This document shows, piece after piece, positions 40,446 through 55,400 of a DNA stretch of 64,000 nucleotides. Source of the stretch: Kryptolebias marmoratus (lineage: Eukaryota > Chordata > Actinopteri > Cyprinodontiformes > Rivulidae); assembly GCF_001649575.2 (NCBI RefSeq), contig NC_051431.1:13904555-13968554 (forward strand), read 5' to 3'. A program made the position numbers and the translations under genes. A model generated the notes under the pieces. It was not told the origin of the DNA. It saw only the letters and a program-made list of their open reading frames with translations, and made no database searches. The first letter of the stretch is position 1, and the number at the start of each line of letters is the position of its first letter.

Positions 40446-43400
40446 TGCAAGTGCATTGGGTCATGAACCAACGTTTAATTTCCATTATCCACTACTTATC
40501 CTGTCAGATGACCCCACAGCTGTAAGACAGTGCACGGACACAAAGGCAGCAAAAATAAACAGACGGCAGATTGGAACGTAATTATAATCATCCTAAAAAT
40601 ATAACGAGTTCCGTAGCACATTGAATTATAGACAATTCAATCAGTGTCCTCCTGATAGTTTGTGCTAGATGCCCCGATATGTAATATCCCCCCCCCTTCA
40701 TCTGATTACAAGCGACAGCCCGGTGACATGTTTCCAGTCCTCCTGTCACATCTAAGAATAACAACAGCCTATGGAGCTTGTTTGGTTACACGATAGAGCT
40801 AACTTACAGAACACTGACCCGGCTGGAAACAGAAATAGCAGCCTGACATCAGAATATGAGAGAGAGAGACATAGAGAGATGGATCATGGGAAAACACAGC
40901 CTCAGTCAAGCTGTTACATCTGTACAAAGTATGGATGGTAAGAAGTCCGGAAGCAGTGAAAAGAGAAAAATCAATGTCCGAAAGGCTCAACTTTCTAACT
41001 TTTATTTGCTCGCAACAGGCTGTTAGGCAGGACGTTTGTTCCTTGATAAGATCCTCGGCTTTAAAAGTCGTTCTATTTATTCCCCAGCCGAAGATTTGTC
41101 ATTTCTAAAAACAAAACTTATCACAACTCTGACAACTCAAAAGTTATCAGTTTGCTGGGTAAACACTGCCTTTCCGCTACACATTTTATTTTCTTTTTAG
41201 CAATTTTATACGCATGAAACACCAGGTCACATAAGTATCAAGATCAATCGATCAACAAGAGCTTATTTACCAAAAACTATAAATTATATTTAAAAAGAAA
41301 AGCAGGATAAACTAGCCATTACATGAGAAATTACTGGAAATTATCTTTTGTGCTTCCTTGAAACCAAAATGTTTTTGTGCAAAGCAACTAATCATATCAA
41401 GATTTATACTGATTCTGATAATAAATAATAAAAATACCGTAGGGCTCTATGGCTTCGTTTTTATTTTTAAGCGTATCAGATAATAAGGGCAGTTTTAGTC
41501 ATCACCAGAAAATGTGAATTAGTTTCAGCTCATAAAGTCTGTTATCACATGTGCTGTGGCTTTTGGCAGGAGGTTCTCATGGTGCTGCTTTGCACAGCAG
41601 ATGACTCAATCTGTGTCACTTTTTAAGTCCACGGTTCAAAAAACGTATGTGATAAATAAAATGTTTAATCTTTGCATTAACATAAACATGCATTTTCATG
41701 CTGAGATGATTTTCCCCATCAAGGCAGGAAAAGAAGCGGCGCAACAAACGGCCCGATTTTGATTCTATTTGAGGAGAAACTTCTAATTTCAGCCATTTTT
41801 TGCTCTGCTTGCATGTTCTTTCCTTGTTCTTTCCCTCATTCTCAGCCTATAGCTTGTTATAAACTACAAAAGTGGGCTGCAAACTGTAAAAACATCAGGT
41901 ATCTGCAGATTTCACAAACCAGTTGTCATAGCTCAGAGATGCTTCAACACCTCGTGGGTTCAGATGAGTGATATCTGAGCAACCAACTATCATCCTTGTT
42001 GTTTTAGATGGTGAGAAGAGCACACCGACGTCTAGCCTCAAAATGTAAGCACAACAAATCCATCTTCTGTTTCGTATCAAATCTCCGACAAGTCTGAAGG
42101 TCCCAACAGATCTGGTTCATTTGAGCGACGGACAGATGCGCCGAAACAATGGCTCCCCCTCGACACAGCAGCCCCCCCATTCCCACGGCTAAATGGTGCA
42201 GAAGAATGTTATGAGAAACTCTTAAAAACACGGACACTAAATGCCTTGTCGCACGAGCATCAATCACTCTTGTCCAGCGATGCACCCGGGGGCATTTTAA
42301 TGCAGATGCACAGACACGCATGTCACACTAGACTCACAGCTCGGAGGCCTCTCAGCCACTCAAGAGTCCGAGACGCCACAAACTCAGCAGAGAGTTTGTC
42401 ACACAATGAATGAGACACGGAAAATAAAAGAATGATCGATTTGTTTTTATAGGAAGAGATCTACTAACGTATCGAATGTGTGGCCTTCAACTAACAATCG
42501 AACAATCCACATTTTATCCTGTTGCTTGTTCCTCATAAAGATCAAAAAACAAGTTATCTGAATAGTGCAGTTTTCAAATTTATGAATAAGGATCCTGAGG
42601 AGGGTCACATTCAGAGAAAACTACTGGAGCTGCTGGAACTTTGGCCTGCACGGATGGCTTCACTCCCACTGTTCTGGCTGCACACTCCAGTTCTGCTGGA
42701 GTTCTGGCCAACAGCGTCAGACACAAATAGCACTTGGAAACTGGACCCCAGGAGACTGGCGGGAGCTTCTGACGCGAACGCAACAAGACTGATGGAGCAG
42801 AAATGAAAAAAAAAAAAAAAACGGATGCAGCTTATCAGCATCGAAGCATCTAATAATATTATTAGATTCCTTTTTCAAAAGTACAAGAAAGAAATCCGAC
42901 CAAACAGAAATGTGCATTTATACTGTTAGACTTAACTAAGTGCACTCATTAAAAAAATCTGTTTCCCACCAAGAAATATTTGCTTTTTTTTTTTTTTTTA
43001 CTTGAGAAACTGAAGATACTTCGAAGAAGCAATGCCTCTTCTGTTTTGTACGTTGCAAAAAGAGAGCTCACTTTATTCTCATTTGCATGTTCATGTTTCA
43101 TTTTGAGAGTCTAACAGAGTAATTTTAGAGTACTTTTCTCATGTTGTAATATCCTTTTCAGCCCGTGTCTCTGTAAGGCCGTTGAACAAAAGAACAAATT
43201 GCTCTTGTTTGGAAGTTAATTGGTTCAAATCTGTTGCTTTGCACAATGTTCACCCATTATATGATGCATCCCAAAGAAAGCACTAACTTAAATAATGCAA
43301 ATGTATTTCAGGACCTTATTTCACTTCTTTCTAAAGGATAACTTCTTTTGATGTGGCCTTTCTTTGGGTTTTGGGACCAAACTGTATAAACCAAATGGAA

Positions 43401-46400
43401 GCAGCCATCATGTTGGTTTGTAACACAGTTTTTTTGGCTCTTACTGTCTTGGTCATTTGAAATCTAACATTTCAAGTAAAGGGTATAATTGGGCCAAAAA
43501 GTTCAGAGGCTGTACAGCCCTGTTAGTGTGTCAGTCACAACCTTAATGAATCCTCTGCTTTATTAGTTTAACTCTATATGAGGTTATAATTCAGACAGTC
43601 GATGTCAGATTCTATGAAGTAAGTTGTTACTAGTGAGCAACAGTATGAATTCATAAGAAAATTATTTTCTGAGAATAATTATTATCTGCGCCCCACTGGC
43701 CATTATATATAGTAGGAAGGTAAAGGAACATCTTTGTGGGATTACTTATGAAGGTTTATCGCTTTTGTTTACGCAGATCATTGTTTGAAGTTATGATTAT
43801 ACATGTTTTTGTGTCTGAACAAACAATGAATTAAAGACAACAAACCCCCCAAAAAATGATAAGACTCCTTTATCTTTGTGAGGTGTTTTCTATGGTGCTA
43901 AATGGGCACACAAAGGCAGTGAAGAGAAGATTACCTGCCAGTGTGACTGAAGGAGGGTGTTTATTTTAAATAGATATTTAAATCAATCTAATCTAATAAT
44001 CTAATATCTCCAAACATTAAGTCATAATGAGCGATGCTCTTGGTCATAGACGGGCCTCTTACGGCCCACAGGTCATGTCTGGTCTGTTAGCCGTGTCTAT
44101 CCGGCCCACAGAAGTCAGTGAAAAAACAGAAATTAAATATAATTCTGCAATATACAGAGTGCATTGTGGAACATTTCCAACAGCAGACTCTCACCTTTTA
44201 CTATATGATGTGAAATCTATTCTCAAAAAACATACCTAATAATTTCTACGGGCAGCCAGAATACACTGACCCGCGATGCTACACTGCGTCCCGCTCTGGT
44301 TTGAGTCTGTCGGGTTCAGGTGAAGTTTTAGTGGCTGTGTGCAGAGACAAAGAGACAGACGGTGGCAGCTGCAGCAGCCAAAGCGCACATTCCCACAATG
44401 CCTCAGGGAAAACAAGGTCATCTTGTCGCACTCATGTGTCCGACACTTTCTCTAACAACACACACGCAAATCTCCAGAGATCTGGAGCCAAATGCTGGCA
44501 GTGTTCACTCAACATGCCATCAGAATTAACAATTTCCAAAAGGGAAGATAAAGGATACGAGGAATGCAAACACAGAGGAGGGGGATCAGAGCGGACCACA
44601 CAACGGGAGGAGGCATGGAGGGAGTCACACCGCTCTCTGATTTCTCCCGATGGTCTGATGATACATTCCAGTTCCACGGGCCACCTGTTGTAGTCGAACT
44701 TGGTTCGATTCCCAGGAAGCTACGCTCCATCTCTGAGGCTAGCTCTGCTGACTCACAACCGTACAGTAATAAAGCTTCAGAGACTCTTATAAAGGTCACT
44801 TCTGCCAGCAGCACCAGAGGCACATTTTACGTCAACAAAGCAGGTTTAAACTGAGACAGTTCAACCTGAACTGAACAGCTGGTACTCCAACTCTAAAGTG
44901 TTTCCTCTGCTGACATATAACACATCCAGTATGGAGAATAATCTACATTTACCCAGTGAGCAGTATACATCATTTCAACATTGAGTCGAGTCACATCCTT
45001 TATTTAGACCTGTGAATATCAAGCTAAATAAAGGCTGTTTACCATGTGGGATTTTAACAGACTGAAAAGTTTATTTCATGGTCTGAATGTCCAAACCCCC
45101 CCATTGACTTTAGTTATAAAATCAACAGCAGAAAATAAGTAAATTATGGTTTTCCACTTCCTTAAAGTGAGTGGTATAGATCTGAAGTGTTCAAATGCCC
45201 CTTTTTGCAATTAACTTCTTTGTATTTCTGACCTCAGTTTCTTTCTTTGCCTCATTTTTTTTCATTACACCACCATCCCAAATTAATTACCGTACATGAT
45301 TATTATAGAGCACGAATAACAGCAGCAGTTAATTGCAGCACTTCAGGCGCAGCCTGGGGCACTTCCTGCAGTAACATCATAATATTTCTGTCAGAATAAC
45401 TGTAATCCAGCACTGATGGGGAGGTAATGGGTTAGGAAATATAGCACATGCATGGACCATTGTGAAATTTCTGAGTTGTTTTAGAACAGCAGCAATCCAC
45501 TTTGGACTTGGCCGTGCTTAAATTAGATGTTAGGGTTGAGCTCTACTTTTCAAACTGAGGCTCTTAAAAGACAGGCTGTCTACAACAGGTAAGATGTTAA
45601 CTGCTCATAACCTTACCACAAAACTCCATTTCAAAAGATCTGAACTATTGTTTTAATCCCAAACATCTGAAATAGGAGAGAAGGAAGTAACATTTCTCCT
45701 TTAATCAAATTCTTTGGATATCCTAAACACAGTTAGTTTGATTGGTGTGTTTTCTCAATCTGGTTATTCTGTTTTGTTTTTTTTTCTTTTCCTCATCACT
45801 CCATCCAGTATGTTTTCTGTCAGACATCACAAAAAGCAAAGCTTGATAAACTGAAAGCACCAAAATACTTCAGTCTTTTCATGATGATCTTTTGTTCTGC
45901 AGGTATCTGCAACAGCAGCTTTGTTTCAGCGAGACAAACTGATCAGTTTTATGTTTCAGACCACACTTAAGGCACTTTGTTTTGCTACCTGAACGCTGTG
46001 GCTTTTCAGAAAACGCTCAGAAAAAGGAAGACATTTTGGCAGCCATGTTCGCGCCTTAAAATCCTGTTCGGAGAGCTCTCGGACCACAGCAGTGAAGATC
46101 CAAGCACATGGCTTCAGCTGCAAGGAGCTGCCCAGGTTTTCCTGACCTGAATGTTATTCCTCTTTGATAAGAAGCTCTTTGGTCTCCTGTCAGCAGTTCA
46201 CACTCCTAAAACAGTTCATTCTGTTGTCCAGCCTTTGGAAACCTCTTCCCACCACAACTTACTGCCCTTTACTCTTAGTTTCCACACTCAGCTCTTCAGA
46301 TATGCCTCCCACACACACAAAGAAAAATGTGCTTTGTATATGACATCTTCCCATGTTTAACTCCATGACTCGCAGAATATTTAAAACAACATTGGGAATT

Positions 46401-49400
46401 CCTCTCAGAGACCTACACCTACTTCCATTACAGAGCGCATGTGTGTGTGTGTGTGTGTCAGAGTGGATCTCTGCGGGCCATTTCCACATGGCTGCTCCCA
46501 TGATGGTACAAACGCCCCCTCCATCCTCTTTCCCACGTTCCAGGCCACAAAATGGTCTCCATATCTGCCGATTCTGCGAGCAGGCAGCAATAAAATAACA
46601 CAAGCTGTATGGGAAAGGCCAACGGGGGACAGTTTTTTGTGACGTAACACCAAGAGGGGGAGCGGTCTCATGACATGGCCTCAAAAGTATGAGAAGTGTG
46701 CTGCTTGCTGTTGGCATCTTGCGGCTAAAGATAGATTGCAAACACACACGTTGAGCTCTTCGCCCACCGACTCGGAGGATAAGTAACAATCTGGAACAGC
46801 GCTTGCCTTATTTGGTGGAAGCAACAACAATGAGTCACTTTTCCATAGCAACGCATGCGTCTGCTTCCGTCGTGCACAGGTGAATGTGTGCGTCAGATCT
46901 CGTCTTAAAGCCAAAGTTCTGTGAAAAGGTTATGAACGATTAATATCTTACCGGTTGTGCACGGTGCTTTGAATGACCTCAATTTGGAGAAAGAGCGTAA
47001 TTCTGACCAAACTGAGGAGCTAACGGTTGGTCAGAGCAGAACCAAAACAAAAGTAGATTTTAACATCCAAAGCTCTCAGCAGCCAAGCTCCATGTTATAT
47101 TAAAGATCTTATTGTTCCATATTTACCAAACAGAGCTCTCATTGCAGGTTTACTTGTGGTTTCTAGAGTTTCTAAAAGTAGAACAGGAGGCAGAGCTTTC
47201 AGTTCTCAGACTCCTCTCTTGTGGAACCCACTTCCTGTTTCTGTCCATGAGGCTGACACCCTGTCTACTGATAAGATTAGATTTCAGACTTTCCTTTTTT
47301 GATAAATCCTATAGTTAGGGTTGGTTTGGGTTTCCTTGGTTGGTTTGTCCTTGAGCTCTCCCTGGAGCTCAAGGACAAACTGACCATGTCCTCACACAGC
47401 TGCTGTCTTTACTCACTCTGCTCTCCATGTTTATACATGCAATTATTTCTCTTTTAGCACATGCGTTTCTTAGTTTTGTCTTCCAATAAAAACGCCACCT
47501 GGACCACTTGTTGTTTGACTGTGTCCCTTTCTTCTCCTCTCAAACCCCAGCCGATCGAGGCAGGTGGCCGCTCTTCTTGAGCCCAGTTCTGCTGTTGCTC
47601 AGGGTGGGATAACCGTTACCAATTGGCATTTTATAATGAAGTGTATGAGATTTTATTGTATCATATTAGGGATGAAATTAGTGTATATGGATTTGAATCT
47701 GGATCTGAAATGAATTTATGATTTGAGCTTGTTTTGTATAGTGCACTAAGGCTACTTTTGCAGTGAACTGGAGCTGTATTAAGAAACTGAACTGAATCGC
47801 TGCCTTCTTTGAATTCCAACTCCAAAATGCATTTTTTTTCCCCCATTACAACTTTTAAGTTTGTTTTTTTTTTTTGCACATACTAAAGCCTGAAAGACGA
47901 GCAAATCTTAAGTGACTACGGTGAGGCCATAGCGTCTGCCCTGTGGAGTCAGCGGTACAGCTTCAGGACCGAAGGCTGACAGGCTGCATTAGGTTAAAAG
48001 GCTTCTGTTGCGCATTAGATCAGCACAAAAGGGTCATTTCACAAAAACAACATTCATTATTAAGCAGGGTGTTGTAGGAGATCCTGACAGGTTTCTTGTC
48101 TCGATTTGTGTCAGTGCAGACTCCCGAAGGATGATCACAAACAGCTCAACAAAATCTGCAGCTCAGACTCTCGCTCCCTCTGGTCTCTAAGGGGTGTGAT
48201 GGATTTTGTTTTTGTTGTTTTTAGGAAACGCACACAAATAGACCAAACTCAACAAATAAAAACAATTCTCACCAATCTGACCATGCTTAAACATAATTTT
48301 GACAGGATGAAAAAAATAAAATAACAGTAATCATCAAGCTAAAAATATTATAAAACAAGAAAACTATGAGACCCTTCAGGAAAAATACATTAACACCAAT
48401 AAGATAATTATTGCAAAAATAGCTATAAATCAGTAAATTGTACAGATATTGACAGGAAAAATTTGGTTTGGTAGGCGTTGGTAGTAGTTAAGACCAATCC
48501 CCAACACATTCTGAAAGCAAGAGAACTTTGTTAAGTTTTTTGCCACCAATTATAGGAACTGTCTGTCTGTCAGCAAAATATCTGATGAACAAATCCAAGA
48601 ATTTTAATGAAACTTTCAGGAAATAACAACTGGATGTACCTCTATACCTGATGAACCTTTGGAGTCAAACCGATTCAACATGGCTGGTACAGCCAGCTGA
48701 CCAAATTAAACACACAAATGGCTAAATTTTAATCGGTTTTACAGATATTGGGCTAAAATTTGGTGCTCTCAACACATTGTCTTAGGGTGACATCTCATGA
48801 TGTTGCATGAGGTTGAGCATAAGATCGTTTTCAAGGTTTGACCAAAACAGCTACAAATTTTCCCAGTATAAGATGATCTTTATCTAAGTAAAGTTGGAAG
48901 TCCTTTAAGAAATACTGAAGCTTTAATTTAAGTGTATAGTTTAGCGAAAGTGACTTGTGAGTTGGGACACGTACTTCTGTGATCTCAGCCCAACAAATGG
49001 CTGTTATCAGTCAGTCTGACTCCAACGCCCCCCTTTACTTCTGAATTTAGACTTTCTGTGATATGCTTAGGAAATGGGGAGGTGCTCACACTGGGCTTAT
49101 CTGCTTCAGTAACAACAACTGAGAAGCATTCACTAAAAATGGTGGATAATGAGCGAAGCAGGCAGTGATTACTTGAAGATTATTATAAAAATTGCTTAAT
49201 GTGATGTCAATGCAACTACAAATGTGGGACTTGCATAAAAAAAAATTCTCTACTATGAAACAGATTTCAGCTGACACGATATGGTGTAAGGCGCAAAAAT
49301 GGGGTTCCAAAAAAATAGGATTGCTGTGCAATTCACTACGGTGCAGATCATATCATTTCATTCATTTCATTCATTTCATTCATTATTTTCCTGTTTTTTG

Positions 49401-52400
49401 TATCCGTGCCCATAATTTAAAGTATGGCGCATTTCGATGTGCCCTAAGAGGATAATTCAGATAATTCATCAGCAGAATATAAACAGTAAGATGTGTGAAA
49501 AATAGTCCTGATATTTTGCTCAACAGTTTTCCTGCTGGGTCACGCTGAGGATAAGCAGACGTCTCCAGACTCTCCCAGCTTCTGCCTGTCTGCTTTATAT
49601 TGGCCTCGAATGTTTGGTCTTATTTAACTGTCTCTTAAAAATAGTGGAAATGTTGCCAAAAAGTTGGACATGAAGTGTTTTGAAGAGGGGGACATGCAGC
49701 CCTGTCTCCTCCATTTCTGTCAGCATCTGCAGACATCTACAGGCAGCTTGACAAACCGTGGCTCCAGCAGCAGCGGCGGGGGGTAAATATAAGGTCACTG
49801 GTTGCTTGAGCCAAATCTGAGTTCTGCAGTAAGAATGCAAAGTGCTCATTTTCTGATGAATATATGCCAAGACCAAACTGGGGGAAAAGAAATTGCAAAT
49901 GTTCATTAAAGCAGATGCCAGACGTTCTCCCATGCTCTCATCTTATTTCTGTTATTTCTATAAATCCTCCATGCACCGTTAGATTGAGTGCTTTCTTGTG
50001 TTTCACTGCGCTGAGCTGTCTGAGCAGCCAGTTCTCAGCTAAAATATCACCTAAAGCCGGCAGAGATTGGAGTTCATCAAGTCTCATCCTCTCTGATCCT
50101 TGAATCCAAAGATGTTCCAAAATAAATCGAGCCTCGTCCGCCAAGCACCTCCCCAAAAAAAACAATTCTTTGCTCCCGTCATCATGAGTTCATTACTGAC
50201 AGCCTGTTTTCCTTCACAACAGCCCCGCAGCTGCTCCTCTGCAATTATTAGCTATGACGCTCCTGGTAAACAAGCAACACTGAGGTCTAATCTCTGTCAC
50301 GTTAAGAGAGCAGAAAAGAGCAGCTGAAAGAGGAGATGCCCTTTGGCCCGACGGGGAGGAATTCTCACACAATGGAAACACTTAAAAGAGCAACTGAGAG
50401 AGCTCTGTGAGCGGCTGACCTCTGAGCTACTAAAGAGGAAAGGAGAAGCACATGAATCAGCTGCAGGATTAAAAAACAAGTCATCGGATTGATTTAACTT
50501 TCCTCTGCAGCCACTTCTTCCAATCAGATCCCACCAGTTCCATTTTCCAAGCACAAATACGGTTTTAAACTGACCGATTTCACCGACTTTCGGCTTCTTG
50601 TCAGATTGGAAACATGCGCTCCGTTGCTATGAAAGTCCTCTCTTGAACAAACCTGACGTGTTTGATCAAACGTGCAAACCCAGCTGCCGAACAGGAGAGA
50701 CGTCTGCAAACCAAATGCAGGTCTGCTCTCTACATCAAAAAGCGTATTCTCAGGTGGGGGCTTTGGCAGCCTTCTGTCCATCATACAGCTTTAAACAGAC
50801 AGTTCAGACCTTTTGTTAGTGGCGTTCTGTGGAAAGAGTATGAACAACTAATATCTTACCTATCGTAGATAGCTATAACTATTACTCGTTCATGACAAGA
50901 TATTGTTCATAACCTTTGCACAGAACTCCACTTAAAAACATGTGAACTCTTGTCTGAACTTCTTACTGAAGAGTCACAAATTATCCTCCTATTCGCTCTT
51001 ACAAGGACTTTTTTGTTCTAATTATTCCAATACACAGTACAAAAAGACAGACATTTTTATTTTCACACCATGCTGGCTGACTGGTAAACTTAGTGCAACT
51101 CTCCCCTTGCAGAAACTGTACCAACCTTAAAAAATGACTTGATTTTATTGGGTGCTAACCGATGTTCCACTTCCCCACACGTCACGGAAACCCCGAACGA
51201 TGTTACGAACGATGTTACGCCATCTCATTTTAATCTCGGTCAAATAATCCCACAACAGATCATGTCTTCAACTGTTTGAGGGAAAACAGCAATATCTCGG
51301 CTCGTTCCCATCTATGAAAACAGAACATTATTTGGGAAGAGATGAGCCAGCGGCACTTATTCCAATAAATCTTGTTGGCTCATATAAACAGTTCCTTATT
51401 ATGACAGCAGAGCTGTTGAAGCTGGTTGCGTCAAAGTTTAGAGGTTGTTTGGAAAATAAATTACTTAATTTTCTAACAAATTAAGGAAATTGTGAGTTTT
51501 GCAATGCCTCTGAAGTTAATAAATCTTGGCTCCAACACGGTTTTTTTAAACTCACATATGGTCGATTTATCAAACACCGTATATACCCTCTGACAGAGTA
51601 AGTAGTGTTGATTTCCACATTCTTGCGAACCTCCTCCAACGCCCATGACTGTTAATTATCTCTTAAAGCCACGGTGCCCTGCATGTAAAACCATTATTTT
51701 GACATCGGAGTCGCTGTGACTGACAAGGAGGAGCAGATGGCTCATCTGAAAGCCATTAAACCACCTTTGACCCAGAGCGGGAAAACTGAATTACTGGAGT
51801 GCTTCCATAAAACAAAAAAAAAAAAAAAGGAGACTCAAATGTTGGATTGATATATGCTTGTCTTCTCTGATTTAAAATTTAAAAACATGACTTAGAAAGT
51901 CCCAGTCTTGTGGTGACTTAACTCTTTTTAAATGGCTTTTAGTTTTCACAGATTTTTCGCTTGTTGGCTCCGTGCTGCATGTTGATGAGCGGATAAATGT
52001 GTTAAACTGTGAGTTGGCGTGCACGGCACAGCAAGGACAGGGTTCACTGTTGTGACACAACCTGCGTTAAAGCACGAGGCGGAGCGCCGTTAATGTGGCG
52101 AGGTGAAAAGTGAGTGTGCGAGTCAGCGTTAAGTTCGAGCGCAGACTTTCAGCACAATGCTTCAGAACCCCTGACCTGGATACACAAAGTAAGTTTGCTA
52201 CAAACAAACTTATTTTTACACATTTAACTGAATGTACAGAAAGGCCTTTGAAGCAAAGGGTAAAATGCGCCCAGTCGTTCGTTTTCTCTACCGGCTTTTT
52301 CCGTGCAGGGTCGCAGAGAGCTGGTGTCCATCTCCAGCAGCCACCGTGCAAAAGGCGGGGGACACCCCGGACAGGACGCGGGTCCATCACTGGGACACGT

Positions 52401-55400
52401 AAACCCTACGTGTCCACACAAACCCTAACCCATAGAGACCAACATTCACGCTCTCACTCACACCTAGTGACAATTTGGAGTTACCAATCAACCTAAAGTG
52501 CATGTTTTAGTTCTCCACACGGAAAGGCCCCAGGCAGGAGGAGAACCTGTGACCTTCTTGCTGTGGGCAATAGCTCTAACCACTGGTCCACTGTGCCACA
52601 TGTGGTATGTGTCAACGAGCTGAAATCATAGATAGCAGAGTTACATTTTTCTTAGGCAATTCCGAGTTTTAATTTTTGCAAAACTCAGAATTTGCCAAAA
52701 TCTGGTTTTCAGATTCCTCTCTAAAAGTAATAAATTCTTTTTTTTTTTTTCATTTTCTTTTTATTTCTGGTTGACTTGAAAAACATTGACTGTGTTCATA
52801 GTAAAATATTTATATATAATATAATACTGAGCAAAGATTTGGTGTGGTAGCAGCAGGTAGTCATCCTCAAAACGTCCTCTGAGCACCAACACATCTCACG
52901 AGATCTCCCAACATGACATGAGATCATGAATAACATCACTTACAGGGTTTGACTAAAATGGGTTTTATCCTGCCTCTCCTCATCATAGGATGATCTTAGG
53001 CAATGAAAGGTGGTGGGTGATATGCATTCCTTCAGAGAGTTGTGGGTCTTTTATTTTTTTCTTGTTTGTTTTCTTTTGATTTTCTTTTAAAACACACCTT
53101 AAAACTTAAAAATGTCCCTTCAGATTCTAATTTGCCCAGTAGCTGTGGTGCATTCACAGACCGGAAAATAATCTGATTTTTAGGCATCAGAGCCACTAGT
53201 GTGAGTGGGTCAAGTTTAAAAGTCTAATTTTCCTTCTAAAATAAAGATCCAAAAATACTCAATTTTATCTCTGGAGCTGCTTTTTCAGCAGCCTCTGCTT
53301 TGAATTTATATTTGATGAGTTCACAAAATACAAAAATCCCTGTTTCTTCTCATTTTTCCTATGTTTCTGTCTTGGACAAACTCAGATCTGTGCACTTTCA
53401 AATGACATCAGGAGTGACATCACAAACATTTATGGCAAAGCGTGAGCCAAAAAGCTGCTTTCCCTTTTGTTTGCCCTGCTGAAGGAGCATGTCTGATTCC
53501 AAAACCAAACAATCAGATCCTACCCAAATAATAATCAGTTGATAGCCTGCTCCTCCCTACGCTTTCCGTTTTGGACCACCTCAGCAATGTTCTTGTTGAG
53601 TTTGTTTCAAAGTTGATACAACTAATTATAGCTAGTTTGGTTTGTTGTTTCAGCTGAGACCTGAGAGTCCCACAGAGAGCTTCATTTGTTCCACAGAAGT
53701 CAAGCATGTATTCAGAAACAATTAGTAAGACAATCTGATGATGGGCAGATACGGCAAAACAGTAAGTCCAACTTCATTAAATCAGTTTTCGATTTAAATA
53801 TGGCATCAAGGTGTAAGGAGAAAGGCTAATAATGCCTAAACTGTGTTCTGGAAACAGGCTGAATTCTCCACAGAGTTCAGCGTGAAGAAAATGGTTCAAA
53901 GTTTGGGGGGGAAAAAAAAAGAAAGAAACTTGAGGATCACAGATGTAACGCAGCCTTTGTCCTGCGGTTTCTAAGTGCTGCCACTCTGGCCTCTTCACCA
54001 GTAAAAAAGGTCAAAGGTCGCTGAAGGAAAGTTAGGAGAGAATCCACTTTGGCAAATTCTTTGGTTGTTCAAGTCATAGTTGAACAAAGAGGCTTAATGG
54101 TGTGCTTATTCCGTCTGGCCCAGTTTCTGCTTCTCCATGACCAGCATTACAACAGTAAAGTAGTGCGTTTAGCACTTCGTTAGTTCATTTCACTTCCTCA
54201 GCTTACTCACAGATTAATGGAGATGTGGGTTCAGCGTCTTAATGACACTTCAACATGTGAGGTCGGAAACCACCAATCGTCTAACTGACCGATTGCTCCT
54301 CACCCTGAGCCACAGCTGCCACATTATAGAGCTTTACAAGATCTACACACACACACACAGCTGCACTTACCATAGACACACAACCTAGACACCTTTGTAT
54401 GCAAATTACTGTTAATTTGATGGGCTTTATGTTAGCTAAACTGGAAAAGTGTCCATCTTAAAAGACCAAATTTAAGTAAAACAAAACCATGTAAAAGAAT
54501 AAACAGGACAACCTGTGGGTTCTTTGCTGGAGCAAAATGTAATGAATAGCCTCTTCATGCTAAACAGTAAAAGTGGGGTTCTGTAGGGGACGTTATGAGC
54601 AGTATCTTACCTGCTCTCAGAAAAGCCTCAGTTTGAAGCTGAGTGGATTTGGATTAGCTAAAAGGCTAATCCAATCAGAGCTCACGTGGGTTCTTGTTGT
54701 TTTCAAAACAACTCTGCTCTCGAAAGTTGCGCAGCAGCTCATACGGACTCCATTTTATAAGCTTTTACAACGTTGTCTTACTGTGTAGGTCAGTTACGGG
54801 TAATGAGCTATGTGAAAAACACACTCTGCTGAGTGGAGTGTGTAAAGTGGAGTCAGCCACAGTAATCTGGTGGCAGGGTAAGGTGGTGCATGGATCAATA
54901 ACAGCACATTTGCTGGAACCATTTTTGTTGTTTTTTACTTCTTACACCACAATACTTTTGCAACAGACAGTTCGTTTTTGACTTAATATTGTCTTTTTTT
55001 CATTTCACCTGGATCATTACTAGTCGTGGACCACAGTCGACATGGTCTTCTGTCTTAATACTGGATAATGTGAAAATGACAACTGAGCAAAAGTTTACAA
55101 ACTGTTTGCATGAACAGCAGTGTAGCTTTAGAGAATGGAGTCGTTTCAGGAAACCACTTTGGCCATGGCACCGCTCAGTTTGGTCCAAATTATTATTATT
55201 TTTTCTCCAAATTGAGGTCATTCAGAGAGCTATCCACAATAGGATAGATAATGACTGCTCATGGCCTCTCTAAAGTACCCCACTTCTAAAGGTTTATACA
55301 CAGTGGCTGAAAATGCAAATAAGAAAAGAGTTTGTTATGTATCTGGATGACTTTAAACAAAGAAAGATCCTCCTCCATTTTAAAGACGTATTAACCAGTA

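Noticed and set aside
46259..46789. 176-residue open frame on the minus strand in mcam intron 1
   Set aside because: Translates a TG microsatellite into THTHTH and has no recognisable domain. Splicing it between exons 1 and 2 would break the signal peptide to Ig transition.
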